A DNA stretch of 64,000 bases, from positions 372,001-436,000 of the forward strand of contig JANQAB010000003.1 in assembly GCA_024707265.1 (NCBI GenBank), given 5' to 3'. Both the position numbers and the translations under genes were made by a program. This DNA comes from Sporocytophaga sp. (GTDB lineage: Bacteria > Bacteroidota > Bacteroidia > Cytophagales > Cytophagaceae). The notes below the pieces were generated by a model that was not told the origin of the DNA, did no database searches, and saw nothing but the letters and a program-made list of their open reading frames with translations. Within the stretch, counting starts at the first letter, position 1. Each line of letters starts with the position of its first letter. Of the stretch, positions 1 through 9,591 are shown in pieces.

Positions 1-505
1 CGTGCATTTCAATTCTGCTTTCATAGTCCCGACAAAAAGAAGCGATTTTTTCTTTACTCAGCGTGCCATCAGGAATATAGCAGTTCTCGGGAAGTATATC
101 TACATGATTGAACAGCTGCTCTTTCATAAACCTCACATAGCTATGCAGAGAGTCTGGCTGCATTGGATAGTATTCATCCAGATTAAATGTAATTACATTT
201 TTAAAGCTTAATCCCTCTTCTCTATGCATACGGATAAGCTCCTTGTAAACACCTTTGGGTGTTGAACCAGTAGCCAGTCCAAGTATACATGGTTTATTCA
301 GCATCTGCTTGCTTCGAATAATCTGTGCTATTTCAATAGCTACAACTTTTGAAGCAATTCCTGAATTGGAATAAATTTCTGTCGGAATCTTTTCAAATCG
401 TTTAGACAACTCTGAATCAGGTATTAAGACAGTCATTTTATCATTACTGTTCAGTATAACATTTTCTGAACTGATAGTAGATCCTTTTACTGAAGCCTCA
501 CTCAT
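1..505 (-). CDS. nagB: Glucosamine-6-phosphate deaminase, N-terminal part (cut by window edge)
   Basis: I translated this by hand: an open frame starts at the ATG at 505-503 and runs off the left edge, giving about 168 residues. It reads RFEKIPTEIY, then LGLATGSTPKGVYKEL and TFNLDEYYPM, the phosphate-binding loop and substrate region of the NagB isomerase/deaminase family. NagB converts glucosamine-6-phosphate to fructose-6-phosphate and ammonia in the cytoplasm. The roughly 50-residue lead before the first strand fits the long Bacteroidota form, which carries an extra C-terminal LmbE/PIG-L-like domain; that part lies outside the window, so its presence is inference. It lies 88 bases downstream of acs on the same strand and may share its transcript. 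Confidence 0.88.
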   Translation of the reverse strand, partial: MSEASVKGSTISSENVILNSNDKMTVLIPDSELSKRFEKIPTEIYSNSGIASKVVAIEIAQIIRSKQMLNKPCILGLATGSTPKGVYKELIRMHREEGLSFKNVITFNLDEYYPMQPDSLHSYVRFMKEQLFNHVDILPENCYIPDGTLSKEKIASFCRDYESRIEMH

Positions 506-593
506 ATCAATACCGTTTTTTCTTTTACCCTATTTGAACCGTATTCTTTAAGTTAAGTTTGCTATTGATGAATACTATTGAAGGAAGTTTTCC

Positions 594-2504
594 TTATCCT
601 TTTAATGGTACCAAAGCGCCCTTCTTAATTTCTTCAACTACTCCCGGGTCCAGCAAAGTAGAAATATCTCCCAGATTAGAAACATCACCTTCAGCAATCT
701 TTCTTAAGATCCTTCTCATTATTTTACCAGACCTGGTTTTAGGTAATCCCCTTACGATCTGAATTTTATCAGGTTTCGCAATGGGACCAATTATTCTTGT
801 AATGGTTGCCAGGATGCTTTGTCTTATCTTCTCATGATCCTGATCTATATCTTCACATATTACAAAAGCATATATGCCCTGTCCTTTAATATCATGCGGA
901 TAACCTACCACAGCAGATTCAATGACAGCCTCATCTTCATTGATTGCATTTTCCACTTCTGCTGTTCCCATTCTGTGACCCGAAACGTTTATCACATCAT
1001 CAACCCTGCCCAGTATTCGATAATAACCATCTTCATCGCGACGGCATCCGTCACCGGTGAAGTAAAGATTTTTATAGGTTGAAAAGTATGTCTGACGACA
1101 ACGCTCATGGTCTCCATAAGTCGTTCTTATGATTGAAGGCCATGGAAATTTTATGCACAGATTACCCTCTACGTTGTTACCTTCAAGCTCCTTACCTTCA
1201 CTATCAATAATCACAGGCTGTATGCCAGGCAATGGTAGTGTTGCATAAGAAGGTTTTGTTTTAGTAATGCCTGCTAACGGAGAAATAAGAATACCTCCTG
1301 TTTCTGTCTGCCACCAGGTGTCCACTATCGGACAATTGTTTTTCCCCACATGATCATCATACCAGTGCCATGCTTCTTCATTGATAGGTTCTCCCACAGA
1401 ACCAAGCACTTTCAGACTCTCAAGTTTGAAAGGCGTAACATGCTCAAGTCCACAAGCCATCAAAGATCTTATAGCCGTCGGAGCGGTATAAAAATGTGTC
1501 ACCTTATATTTTTCAATAACTTCCCAGAACCTTCCCGGTGTCGGGTATGTAGGAATACCTTCAAACAAAACACTGGTAACACCTGCCAGCAGAGGTCCGT
1601 AAACGATATAAGTGTGGCCGGTAATCCATCCGATATCTGCAGTGCTCCAGTAAATACTGTCATTTTCGCACTGAAACACATTACTGAAAGAGTATTCCGA
1701 ATACACCATGTACCCTGCTGTGGTATGAACAACGCCTTTGGGCTTACCAGTAGAACCTGAGGTATATAAAATGAAGAGCGGATCTTCGCTTTCTACTGCT
1801 TCAGCTTTATGTTCAGGACTGGCTTTTTCCATTAACTCATTCCACCAAAGATCTCTGGAGGATTTCATTTTTACGGGTTGACCAGTACGCTTATATACAA
1901 TTACATTCTTCACTCCCGGGCTATTTTCCAGTGCTTCATCCACAATATCTTTAATAGCAATGGTTTTATTCCCTCTGACCGAACCATCTGAAGTGATGAC
2001 TAAATCAGCTTTAGCATCATTGATCCTGTCAGACAAAGAGCTGGCACTAAACCCGGCGAATATTACTGAATGAATCGCACCTATGCGGGCACAAGCCAGA
2101 ACCGCCACCACCACTTCGGGGATCATTGGCATATAGATGCAGATTCTTTCTCCTTTTTTTGCACCTAATGACTTCAGTACATTTGAGAACTTACAAACTT
2201 CAGCATGCAATTGCGCATAAGTTATAGCTCGACCGGCTTCTGAAGGTTCATTAGGCTCCCAGTAGAAAGCCACTTTATCACTTTTATCCTTTAAATGTCT
2301 ATCAAGGCAGTTTTCAGATATATTAAGTTGGCCGCCTGAAAACCATTTCACATCCGGTTCAGAGAAATTCCAGTCCAGCACCCTGTCCCATTTTTTATTC
2401 CATTGGAATCTGTCTGCCTGTTTTGCCCAGAATGCTTCCGGATCTTTAACACTTGCAGCATACTCAGCCTGATACTCCTGCAGATTAGTGATCTTATATG
2501 CCAT
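594..2504 (-). CDS. acs: Acetyl-CoA synthetase (AMP-forming)
   Basis: A 636-residue protein, close to the usual 640-655 of Acs. It activates acetate to acetyl-CoA with ATP through acetyl-AMP. Visible signatures are the ATP loop YTSGSTGKPKGV near residue 250, the WWQTETGG substrate-pocket segment near 395, YFTGDG near 480, the hinge GRVDDVINVSGHRMGTAE near 500, and the C-terminal PKTRSGKIMRR with the catalytic lysine that is regulated by acetylation in other bacteria. The start (MAYKITNLQEYQ) matches the family N-terminus. It sits between the sugar permease (49 bases upstream) and nagB (88 bases downstream) on one strand, a position that would recapture acetate freed from N-acetylated sugars. 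Confidence 0.97.
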   Translation of the reverse strand: MAYKITNLQEYQAEYAASVKDPEAFWAKQADRFQWNKKWDRVLDWNFSEPDVKWFSGGQLNISENCLDRHLKDKSDKVAFYWEPNEPSEAGRAITYAQLHAEVCKFSNVLKSLGAKKGERICIYMPMIPEVVVAVLACARIGAIHSVIFAGFSASSLSDRINDAKADLVITSDGSVRGNKTIAIKDIVDEALENSPGVKNVIVYKRTGQPVKMKSSRDLWWNELMEKASPEHKAEAVESEDPLFILYTSGSTGKPKGVVHTTAGYMVYSEYSFSNVFQCENDSIYWSTADIGWITGHTYIVYGPLLAGVTSVLFEGIPTYPTPGRFWEVIEKYKVTHFYTAPTAIRSLMACGLEHVTPFKLESLKVLGSVGEPINEEAWHWYDDHVGKNNCPIVDTWWQTETGGILISPLAGITKTKPSYATLPLPGIQPVIIDSEGKELEGNNVEGNLCIKFPWPSIIRTTYGDHERCRQTYFSTYKNLYFTGDGCRRDEDGYYRILGRVDDVINVSGHRMGTAEVENAINEDEAVIESAVVGYPHDIKGQGIYAFVICEDIDQDHEKIRQSILATITRIIGPIAKPDKIQIVRGLPKTRSGKIMRRILRKIAEGDVSNLGDISTLLDPGVVEEIKKGALVPLKG

Positions 2505-2553
2505 AAACTGAATAAATATTTTTTATAAAAAGATAAAAACCACGACAATATTA

Positions 2554-3919
2554 TTATTCACCAGAGGTAAAGCTCCTTTTGCTTTTATACCCTCTTAGAG
2601 AAAAATATAAGATGTATAAATAGCAGATAAGGATAATAACAAAGCTATAACCATATCCAACCAGATGCGCAAGCTTTCCCTGAAGAGGAGGTATCAAAGC
2701 GCCGCCTGCCACCATAGTTACCAGAATCCCTGACCCTTTACTTGTATATTTCCCTAGTCCAGTAAGAGATAAAGGAAAAATGCAAGGCCACATGACAGAG
2801 TTTAACAATCCTACCAGAATCAGGAGAAGTATAGAAAAAGGAATTTCAACACTTCTAAATACAATAGGGAAACTTAGATTGAAATCCAGAATCATAATTT
2901 TGATACTTACCAATTCCGAATCAAAGACTCCTGTTATACTTATACCTACAAACAGCACAGCCAGAAAAGTTACAACTCTCAACATGATCTCAGCTCTTAC
3001 TTTTTGGCCAATTGCACTTCCTATTAACCTGCCTATCATAGCGCTTCCCCAATAATATGCTAATAAAGAAGATGCAAGTTTCTCATCACCAAATTGATTG
3101 ATCACTTCAGAAGAAGCCTTTATCAGATGATCTTCCACCATATAAAGAATAAGGATACTCCCAATAGCGACTTCAGCCCCTACATAAAAAAATATAGATA
3201 AAGCACCGGAAATCAAATGCTTAAAACTCCATATACTTTCCTCCAGCACCTCCCCCCTCTTCCACTTCTGACTTTAATTTAGGAAGTTTTAAAAAGTACA
3301 ATATAACTGCTATAGTTAATGTTAATATGGCTAACGCTATATATGGACCTTTTACAGCAGCAGCTTTTTGGATTGGATCAGTCAGGCTTTTATCCAATAT
3401 GAAAGCTCCTCCCAGAATAGGGCCTATAAATGTTGCCGTTGAATTAAGAGCTCCACCAAGATTTAACCTGGATGCACCTGTTTCCTCAGGCCCAAGAGCA
3501 ACGATGTATGGATTAATTGCGACCTGTAGTATGGTGAGGCCAATACCCACGACAAATAGGGCAAATAAAAAGAAAGGGTAAATAATCAGATCACTTGCAG
3601 GAATAAATAAAAGCAGCCCGGTGGCCATGACACCCAGTGAAACCGCTAACCCTTTCTTATAACCGATTTTTTGAATAAGATTACCGGCAGGAATAGACAT
3701 GATCGCATAAGCTCCGAAAAAACATGACTGAACCAGCATCACCTTCCAGGAATGAAGGTTAAATAACCCTTTTAAACTAGGAATCAGAACATCATTCATC
3801 ACAGTGATGAACCCAATCATAAAAAACAGTGATACCATAAGCGCTAAAGGCACCCCATAATTGGTATTTTCATTTCCCGAAATTTCAACGGGGTTGGAAT
3901 CTTTGCCGAATGTGGCCAT
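2554..3919 (-). CDS. FHS-family sugar permease (FucP/GluP type), frameshifted in this sequence
   Basis: Two overlapping frames make one transporter. The N-terminal half (3919 to 3221) has six membrane segments and the family stretches MIGFITVMNDVLIPSLK, QVAINPYIVALGP and SRLNLGGALNS. The C-terminal half (to 2554) resumes at SIWSFKHLISGALSIFFYVGAEVAIGS. The break is a run of six C at 3252-3257 (G on the coding strand); five would restore a continuous protein of 454 residues, the normal 12-segment length. FHS permeases bring fucose, glucose/galactose or N-acetylglucosamine across the inner membrane by proton or sodium symport. With acs and nagB downstream, an amino-sugar substrate is plausible but inferred. 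Sequencing error is likelier than a pseudogene. Confidence 0.85.
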
Positions 3920-4433
3920 ATTTTGGATTTAATATTTTAACAGATACTATAAATTCGGTTAGATCGAGTCACCTGGTCCTTGGGTATTTACTGAATACCA
4001 GAAAATTTTCAATCAGTTACTTAATTTTTTCCCAAAAAAACAACATTTTTTCACATCATCAAGATTTTCAAACCTTTGTTTTTTATGAAAGTCCTAAAAA
4101 AGACCAAAATAAATCCTGCTACTGGAAAAGAGATGCCATATCCACTAAAAAATCTCGAAAGAGGATCTGATTAAATACATAAAACTCATCAATAAGTTTA
4201 AAACATTTATCGAGTAATCCTATTTAATGCAAATTACTTCTGCGTATTTCTTCCCTTCATTGGATTGATGAGAATTATTTTATGATTAATTAGTCTTAAC
4301 ATCCAACTTTATGCCTTAAGCTTGAAGCTTTCAGTCTTAAACACTTACAACTATTTAGTTTTCCGGATTGTGTCAATTTTTATTTACCCGATTAATGATT
4401 TAAGTTTGCCCTTTAATTTTAAAGTGAGGTAAA
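3920..4433. other. AT-rich divergent intergenic region
   Basis: A 514-base non-genic stretch between the minus-strand permease and the plus-strand TPR gene. It must hold both promoters. I see no RNA gene and no strong palindrome. The only coding candidate is the 29-codon frame at 4085-4174, listed separately. The segment before 4434 contains TTTG at 4405-4408, which could be a Bacteroidota -33 element, but no convincing -7 partner. Confidence 0.5.
4085..4174 (+). CDS. Possible 29-residue small protein
   Basis: A short frame opening with ATG at 4085 and closing with TAA at 4172-4174. It encodes a lysine-rich peptide starting MKVLKKTKINPATGKEMPYP. The amino-acid composition looks protein-like (NPATGKE, PLKNLERG) rather than translated AT-rich spacer, and it follows a T-rich leader. 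No family recognised. It could equally be chance or the remnant of a larger gene. Confidence 0.25.
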   Translation: MKVLKKTKINPATGKEMPYPLKNLERGSD

Positions 4434-4516
4434 ATGAATAGCATTTATTTCTGGAACTCCTGGAAAAAAGTCAAAAGATAGTTTTTATTTCAGCAATAGG
4501 CCTGTCAGCTCTTGCT

Positions 4517-7453
4517 GTGATTTACTTCTTCGCCGGATGGTACCTTGAAGATAAACTGGTAATACAATGGGAAGTTGATTCAACTGCTGAAACTATAAAC
4601 ACCCCAGTTGACACATTCGTAAAGCACCTTTTTAAATATACTGTTGAATCGGACAGCTACCTTCTTTCTCAGACATTCAAGGGAAGCAGTCTTCATCTGT
4701 ATCCTTTAACCTCCTACATTTACTTTGGCCTGTCTGTAGCTGCAATAATAATATTGCTAACCACCTTTACATACCTTGATCTTATATGGTATGGAGCTGC
4801 CATGCTGGCCTTCACCTTATTTCTATCAACACTTAAAACGGATCTGCTTGGAGTTTTTAAAATATACGGGAATCAATTTCTGGCAGGAATGCTTGTGTTA
4901 TACCTTGTCCCTAGTTATTATTTTCAGGCTTTTAAAAAAGATACTGCATTTTCTGTACGGCTTGGGGTATTTACAGCTATTACCCTTGTTCTTGGCATTA
5001 TTATCGGTCAGTTCAGCGAGGTTGGTACTCCTTTTTATTATATGGCCAATTTCGGAATTGCAGTTCCGATTGCACTTACAATACTATTCCTTATTCTCAT
5101 CTCCTTTGAAATTATTAACAGTTTCGTGTTTCTTACAGCTGGCTCCAAAAACATGGCTGGCAAAAACTCCATCTTAAACTTTTTAATTATTAGCGCTTTA
5201 TACCTTGGAAATCTTTTGCTTCTTCTTCTAAAAAAGATGTTGATTCTCCAATGGGATAGTTTGATTTTAAATGCATTCTGGATATTTCTGATTTCTGCGA
5301 TAGTCGGACTATGGGGATATAAAAAGAGGGCTCCCCTTTTCTATGACATTATCCCATTCCGTCCCTTCGGAGCTTATTTTTATATGGGACTGGCAATCAT
5401 CTCTCTTTCTGTCTGCGGGTATGCATTTATCTCTGCGAACGATCCGTTAAAAGAATCAATAGAATATGCCATTATATACTCACATCTTGGAATAGGTGCT
5501 ACGTATTTCCTTTATATCATATATAATTTCTATGACCTTTTTCCGAGGAATGTTAAGGTCTATGATGTCGTTTACCAGCCCAAAAGGCTACCATTCTTCA
5601 TGGTGAGGGGAATAGGATTTGTAGTAGTACTTGCGCTCTTTTTATATTCTAACCGATTTGCCTACTACCTTTGTCTCTCTGGATACAATAACGGAATAGG
5701 TGATGTTTATCTTCATGAACAAAACATTCTCCTTGCTAAGCATTATTACAGAGAAGGCGTAATCAATGACTTTCAGAATCATCGCAGCAACTACTCTCTG
5801 GGTGTGATTGCAGAAAAAGAAAATAACAGAAGAGAAGCTGTTGATTATTTCGCTTCAGCTAGCGTAAAAAGGCCAATGGCTGAAGCTTATGTAAATCTTA
5901 GCAGAATATATTTTCAGGAAAACATGTTCTTTCCTGCTCTTTTTACACTTCAGGAAGGTTTACAGAAATTCCCTGAAAATGGCATGATCCAAAACAATCT
6001 TGGTCTGCTTTACATGAACAAAAGCATGTCTGACTCCACCTATTTCCATTTGACTAACAGTGAGAAAAATCTTAAAGAGAACAAAGCGGTGGCAGCCGGA
6101 AACATTCTGAATTTCCTTACAAGGAAAGGACTAACAACAGAAGCCGACTCAATCAGCAGTCAGGGACTTTTTGAAGATGTAATTGCATATCAGACAAACA
6201 AGCTTTCTATTTTAAATTTCAATGGTAAAAAGTATAAGTCAGGATTAAAAAATGATTTTATCAGAGACAGTATTTTATCTCTGGAATCTTTTTCCTATCT
6301 GAATAATTTAACATTAAATCATCTTCAAGATGGTAACAAAGAAATTCTTGATCAACTTCAATCATTTGCAAAATGGCAGGGAAATGAGGATTATAAAGAA
6401 CAACTCACTTACTTAACTGCGTTATATTTCTATTATAACAATGAAGGTTTGAAAGGAAAGGAGATACTTGACAACATCAGGTTAAACTCCTCTTTTGCGT
6501 CAACTTACAATTCTGTTCTTGGTCTTTGGATGATGCAGCACGATCTATATAAGGTTGCAATAGACTATTTCTCCCAGAGCAAAGCAGAGCTTAAAAGCTC
6601 TAATATTCTTTATTATGCCATTTCACTTATGGAAACCGGAGACCTTGAAGGCAGTAAATTCATATTAATGCAGCTCAATTCGATTCCAGATAAGAACATA
6701 AATAAAATCACTGAGAATCTTCTTCAAATCATTAATACTACCTCCATTGCAGAAGTTAAATCATGGAGTGACGAACTGAAGCTTCAGTTTATCCATTATA
6801 AAAAAGCTTCTTTAAACCTAGAGCAAATAAAAGAGCTTTTTAATTCTATGTCACGTGGAAATGCAAAAATAGAAGTAACAGCAGACCTTATGGACTTTTA
6901 TCTTTCTCAAAATAAGATACAAGAAGCAGATTACTTCTTCGGTGCACTTGGGGTAATTGAAAAGGAGGATAATGATTCTCAAAGCTTTTTAAACAGAATT
7001 TACCTCAAGTACCTTGTGCATAAAGGTGAATATGAAGAGCTCAACAAGCAACTTTCTCAGGTTTATCTGAATGAAGACGACTCAAGACTTAAATCATATT
7101 TTTCAGCTTTATATGGTGAAGCCAGGAACAATACCAAAGATGCAAAGCTGAATTTCGATAAAGCATTACAGCTAAATCCATTCAATGAAGAGGTTCGTAT
7201 TGCTGCGGCATTATTTTATCAAAAAAATAACGAGTCGGAGAAGGCTTATGACATCTTGTTAAAAGGAATTGAGATCAACAGATATAGTGTTCCGCTTATT
7301 AAGGCTTATGTCCTGCAGGCAGTAAGGATAAACCTGGTTTCTTACGGAGAAAGTATTCTTGAAGATTTAAAGCTTTATGTGAGTGCTTCAGAGTTTTCAC
7401 AATTCTTTAAAGTCTTTCAGGATGAGATTGTTAAAAATCAAGATGCCGAATAA
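4517..7453 (+). CDS. Large membrane protein with C-terminal TPR repeats, function unknown
   Basis: 978 residues from the GTG at 4517. The first about 390 residues hold roughly ten hydrophobic segments; the rest is a soluble region of tetratricopeptide-like helix pairs (for example NYSLGVIAEKENNRREAVDYFASASVKRPMAEAYVNLSRIYF, and later FDKALQLNPFNEEVRIAAALFYQ). TPR arrays bind proteins, so this could be a membrane scaffold, but no specific function is recognised. The GTG start cuts into a first membrane helix. An ATG at 4434 gives MNSIYFWNSWKK and then hits a run of six A at 4464-4469; one more A would join it in frame and give 1006 residues with a complete helix. I favour 4434 as the true start. 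The stop is directly followed by the cobalamin adenosyltransferase start, so the two are probably co-transcribed. Confidence 0.8.
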   Translation: MIYFFAGWYLEDKLVIQWEVDSTAETINTPVDTFVKHLFKYTVESDSYLLSQTFKGSSLHLYPLTSYIYFGLSVAAIIILLTTFTYLDLIWYGAAMLAFTLFLSTLKTDLLGVFKIYGNQFLAGMLVLYLVPSYYFQAFKKDTAFSVRLGVFTAITLVLGIIIGQFSEVGTPFYYMANFGIAVPIALTILFLILISFEIINSFVFLTAGSKNMAGKNSILNFLIISALYLGNLLLLLLKKMLILQWDSLILNAFWIFLISAIVGLWGYKKRAPLFYDIIPFRPFGAYFYMGLAIISLSVCGYAFISANDPLKESIEYAIIYSHLGIGATYFLYIIYNFYDLFPRNVKVYDVVYQPKRLPFFMVRGIGFVVVLALFLYSNRFAYYLCLSGYNNGIGDVYLHEQNILLAKHYYREGVINDFQNHRSNYSLGVIAEKENNRREAVDYFASASVKRPMAEAYVNLSRIYFQENMFFPALFTLQEGLQKFPENGMIQNNLGLLYMNKSMSDSTYFHLTNSEKNLKENKAVAAGNILNFLTRKGLTTEADSISSQGLFEDVIAYQTNKLSILNFNGKKYKSGLKNDFIRDSILSLESFSYLNNLTLNHLQDGNKEILDQLQSFAKWQGNEDYKEQLTYLTALYFYYNNEGLKGKEILDNIRLNSSFASTYNSVLGLWMMQHDLYKVAIDYFSQSKAELKSSNILYYAISLMETGDLEGSKFILMQLNSIPDKNINKITENLLQIINTTSIAEVKSWSDELKLQFIHYKKASLNLEQIKELFNSMSRGNAKIEVTADLMDFYLSQNKIQEADYFFGALGVIEKEDNDSQSFLNRIYLKYLVHKGEYEELNKQLSQVYLNEDDSRLKSYFSALYGEARNNTKDAKLNFDKALQLNPFNEEVRIAAALFYQKNNESEKAYDILLKGIEINRYSVPLIKAYVLQAVRINLVSYGESILEDLKLYVSASEFSQFFKVFQDEIVKNQDAE

Positions 7454-7454
7454 T

Positions 7455-8006
7455 ATGAAAATATATACCAAGACAGGAGATCAGGGACAAACGAGTCTAT
7501 TATCAGGTGGCAGAGTTTCTAAATCTGATATCAGAATAGAAGCTTATGGCACAGTCGACGAGCTTAACTCCTACCTTGGTCTGGTGAGAGATCAGGAAGT
7601 GAATAAAGTACGAAGTGAACTCCTTGAAGAGATCCAGGAGAAGCTTTTTGTTATAGGAGCAATTCTAGCGGCAGGAAAAGACCCTGAGAAAATGAAACTG
7701 CCGCAGGTGTTAAACGAAGACGTGGAAAAACTGGAAGCTGAAATTGATATGATGGAAGGAGCATTATCCCCTCTGAAGAACTTTATTCTTCCAGGGGGGC
7801 ATCAATCTGTTTCCTATACTCATATTACCAGATGTATTTGCAGAAGAGCCGAAAGACTGGTAATAGCCTTACATGAACAACATCCGGTAAACACTATTAT
7901 TATTATTTATCTTAATCGCCTTTCTGATTATTTATTTGTTCTTTCAAGGAAAATGTCCCTTGAACTAGGAGTTGAAGAACATGTCTGGAAAGGCAGAAAA
8001 GCCTGA
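7455..8006 (+). CDS. Cob(I)yrinic acid a,c-diamide / cob(I)alamin adenosyltransferase, PduO type
   Basis: 183 residues from the ATG at 7455, one base after the previous stop; an in-frame ATG at 7443 would add four residues and overlap that gene. The N-terminal MKIYTKTGDQGQTSLLSGGR is the PduO/MMAB signature that holds ATP. Further motifs are YGTVDELNSYLG, FILPGGH and RCICRRAERLV near residue 135, then YLNRLSDYLFVLSR. The enzyme transfers the adenosyl group of ATP to reduced cobalamin, making coenzyme B12 in the cytoplasm. This implies a B12-dependent enzyme such as methylmalonyl-CoA mutase elsewhere in the genome. Confidence 0.95.
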   Translation: MKIYTKTGDQGQTSLLSGGRVSKSDIRIEAYGTVDELNSYLGLVRDQEVNKVRSELLEEIQEKLFVIGAILAAGKDPEKMKLPQVLNEDVEKLEAEIDMMEGALSPLKNFILPGGHQSVSYTHITRCICRRAERLVIALHEQHPVNTIIIIYLNRLSDYLFVLSRKMSLELGVEEHVWKGRKA

Positions 8007-8058
8007 ACAGGTCTAAGATTAATTTTGTTTTATCCTTTTAAAAACATATATAATAAGC

Positions 8059-9136
8059 ATGACAAACGAACAATACAAAGATCTAAAAGGCAGAGTTGCT
8101 GCTTTGAGGAGGTATCTTTGACTACGACAACAAAGTAGAACAGATAGCAGAATCAGAAAAAATTACAACAGCAGCCGATTTCTGGGACAATCCTAAAGAA
8201 GCTGAAGCGACACTTAAATCCATTAAGTTACTAAAGGTCTGGACGGATTATTACAAACAGGTTGAAGATAGCTTCAATGACTTTGAAACCCTTTATGAAT
8301 TTTACGAAGCCGGGGATGTGGACGAGACAGAGATTGAAAAGGAATTCAATAAGGTTTCCAAAGATGTAGAAGGACTTGAATTCAAAAAAATGCTTAGCGG
8401 CGAAGAAGATCAGTTAAGCGCTATTATTGAAATCAATCCTGGTGCAGGAGGTACAGAAAGCAATGACTGGGCCGGAATGCTTATGCGGATGTATATCATG
8501 TGGGCAGAAGCCCATAAATTTGGTGTAAAAGAAGTCAACTATCAGGCTGGTGAAGTTGCCGGTGTAAAATCTGTAACTTTGGAGATCACAGGAGATTTCG
8601 CTTATGGGTACCTGAAATCAGAAATCGGGGTACACAGACTTGTTAGAGTCTCACCTTTTGATTCAGGAGGAAGAAGACATACTTCCTTTGCCAGTGTCTT
8701 TACATATCCGGTGGTAGATGATACGATTGAGATTGATATCAACCCAGCAGACATTGAATGGGATACATTCAGAGCTGGAGGAGCTGGCGGACAGAACGTA
8801 AACAAAGTAGAAACTGCAGTACGATTGAAGCACAAACCTTCCGGACTTGTGATAGAGTGTCAGCAGGAACGTTCACAGATACAAAATAAAGACAAGGCTT
8901 TGAAACTTTTAAAATCCAGGCTTTATCAGATAGAAGTAGACAAGAAAAACGAAGCAAGAGCAGCCGTAGAAAGCACAAAGAAACGAATAGATTTCGGATC
9001 CCAGATACGCAATTATGTGCTGCATCCTTATAAACTCGTCAAAGACTTAAGAACAGGGATAGAACGCACCGATGTTCAGAATGTGCTTGACGGAGATCTG
9101 GATGAATACATCAAAGGATTTTTAATGGAAGCATAA
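8059..9136 (+). CDS. prfB: Peptide chain release factor 2, made by programmed +1 frameshift
   Basis: RF2 releases the finished peptide at UGA and UAA codons. The first frame starts at ATG 8059 and gives 20 residues ending RRYL before an in-frame TGA at 8119-8121. Skipping T8119 continues at GAC 8120 ([12 protein letters not shown]...) to the stop at 9136, making 358 residues, the normal RF2 length. The body carries the SPF stop-codon recognition tripeptide ([14 protein letters not shown]) and the GGQ catalytic loop ([15 protein letters not shown]). Downstream internal starts such as 8318 lack the N-terminal helical domain and are not the real beginning. Expression is self-regulated: low RF2 slows reading of the UGA and favours the shift. 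Confidence 0.96.
8107..8122 (+). promoter_or_regulatory. prfB programmed +1 frameshift site
   Basis: AGGAGG at 8107-8112 is the internal Shine-Dalgarno-like stimulator. It is followed three bases later by CTT TGA C at 8116-8122. Spacing and slip codon match the classical bacterial RF2 recoding site, in which the CUU-decoding tRNA slips onto UUU while the UGA waits for RF2. Confidence 0.95.
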
Positions 9137-9591
9137 ATTCTATAGGCCCTGACCTTTGTTGGGGCCCTATTCTTAGCCTTTCATCGGGCCCTCCCTCCTT
9201 ATCTCATCAACTCCTCTTTTCCTGCTATTAAGCATAGAATTACTATTCAAAATTTAGTAAGTAAAAAATAAGGCTTTATCTACTTCAAAAATCATCAGAT
9301 TGCAAAAAGACTATAAAATAATACACTAAAACATCTTCTTTTCAAAAACGAACACACCTAATTAGTTTAATTTTTTATTTAAATAATACCAAAAATGCAG
9401 GATAATAAAATTTATTCTGATTAAAAAATTTTTTCATTTAAAAAATGTAACCTTTTTTAAATGTAGCAACACACAATTGATTTACAACGAATTTAAGGGG
9501 GTTTTGTTTGCCTCCTATTATTTTTCTTTGTATTCTCGCAGATTCGTCAAAAAAAATTTTAAACTATTTAACCAAATAATCACACTTAAAC
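9137..9591. other. Intergenic leader upstream of the SusC/SusD operon
   Basis: 455 bases without a gene. Just after prfB an imperfect hairpin pairs ATAGG-CCC with GGGGCCCTAT at about 9142-9170, but lacks a T run. The rest is strongly AT-rich. A TTTG-rich stretch at 9503-9535 could contain a Bacteroidota-type promoter for susC, but no clean TTTG/TANNTTTG pair stands out. No sigma/anti-sigma regulator gene lies next to this operon. Confidence 0.4.
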
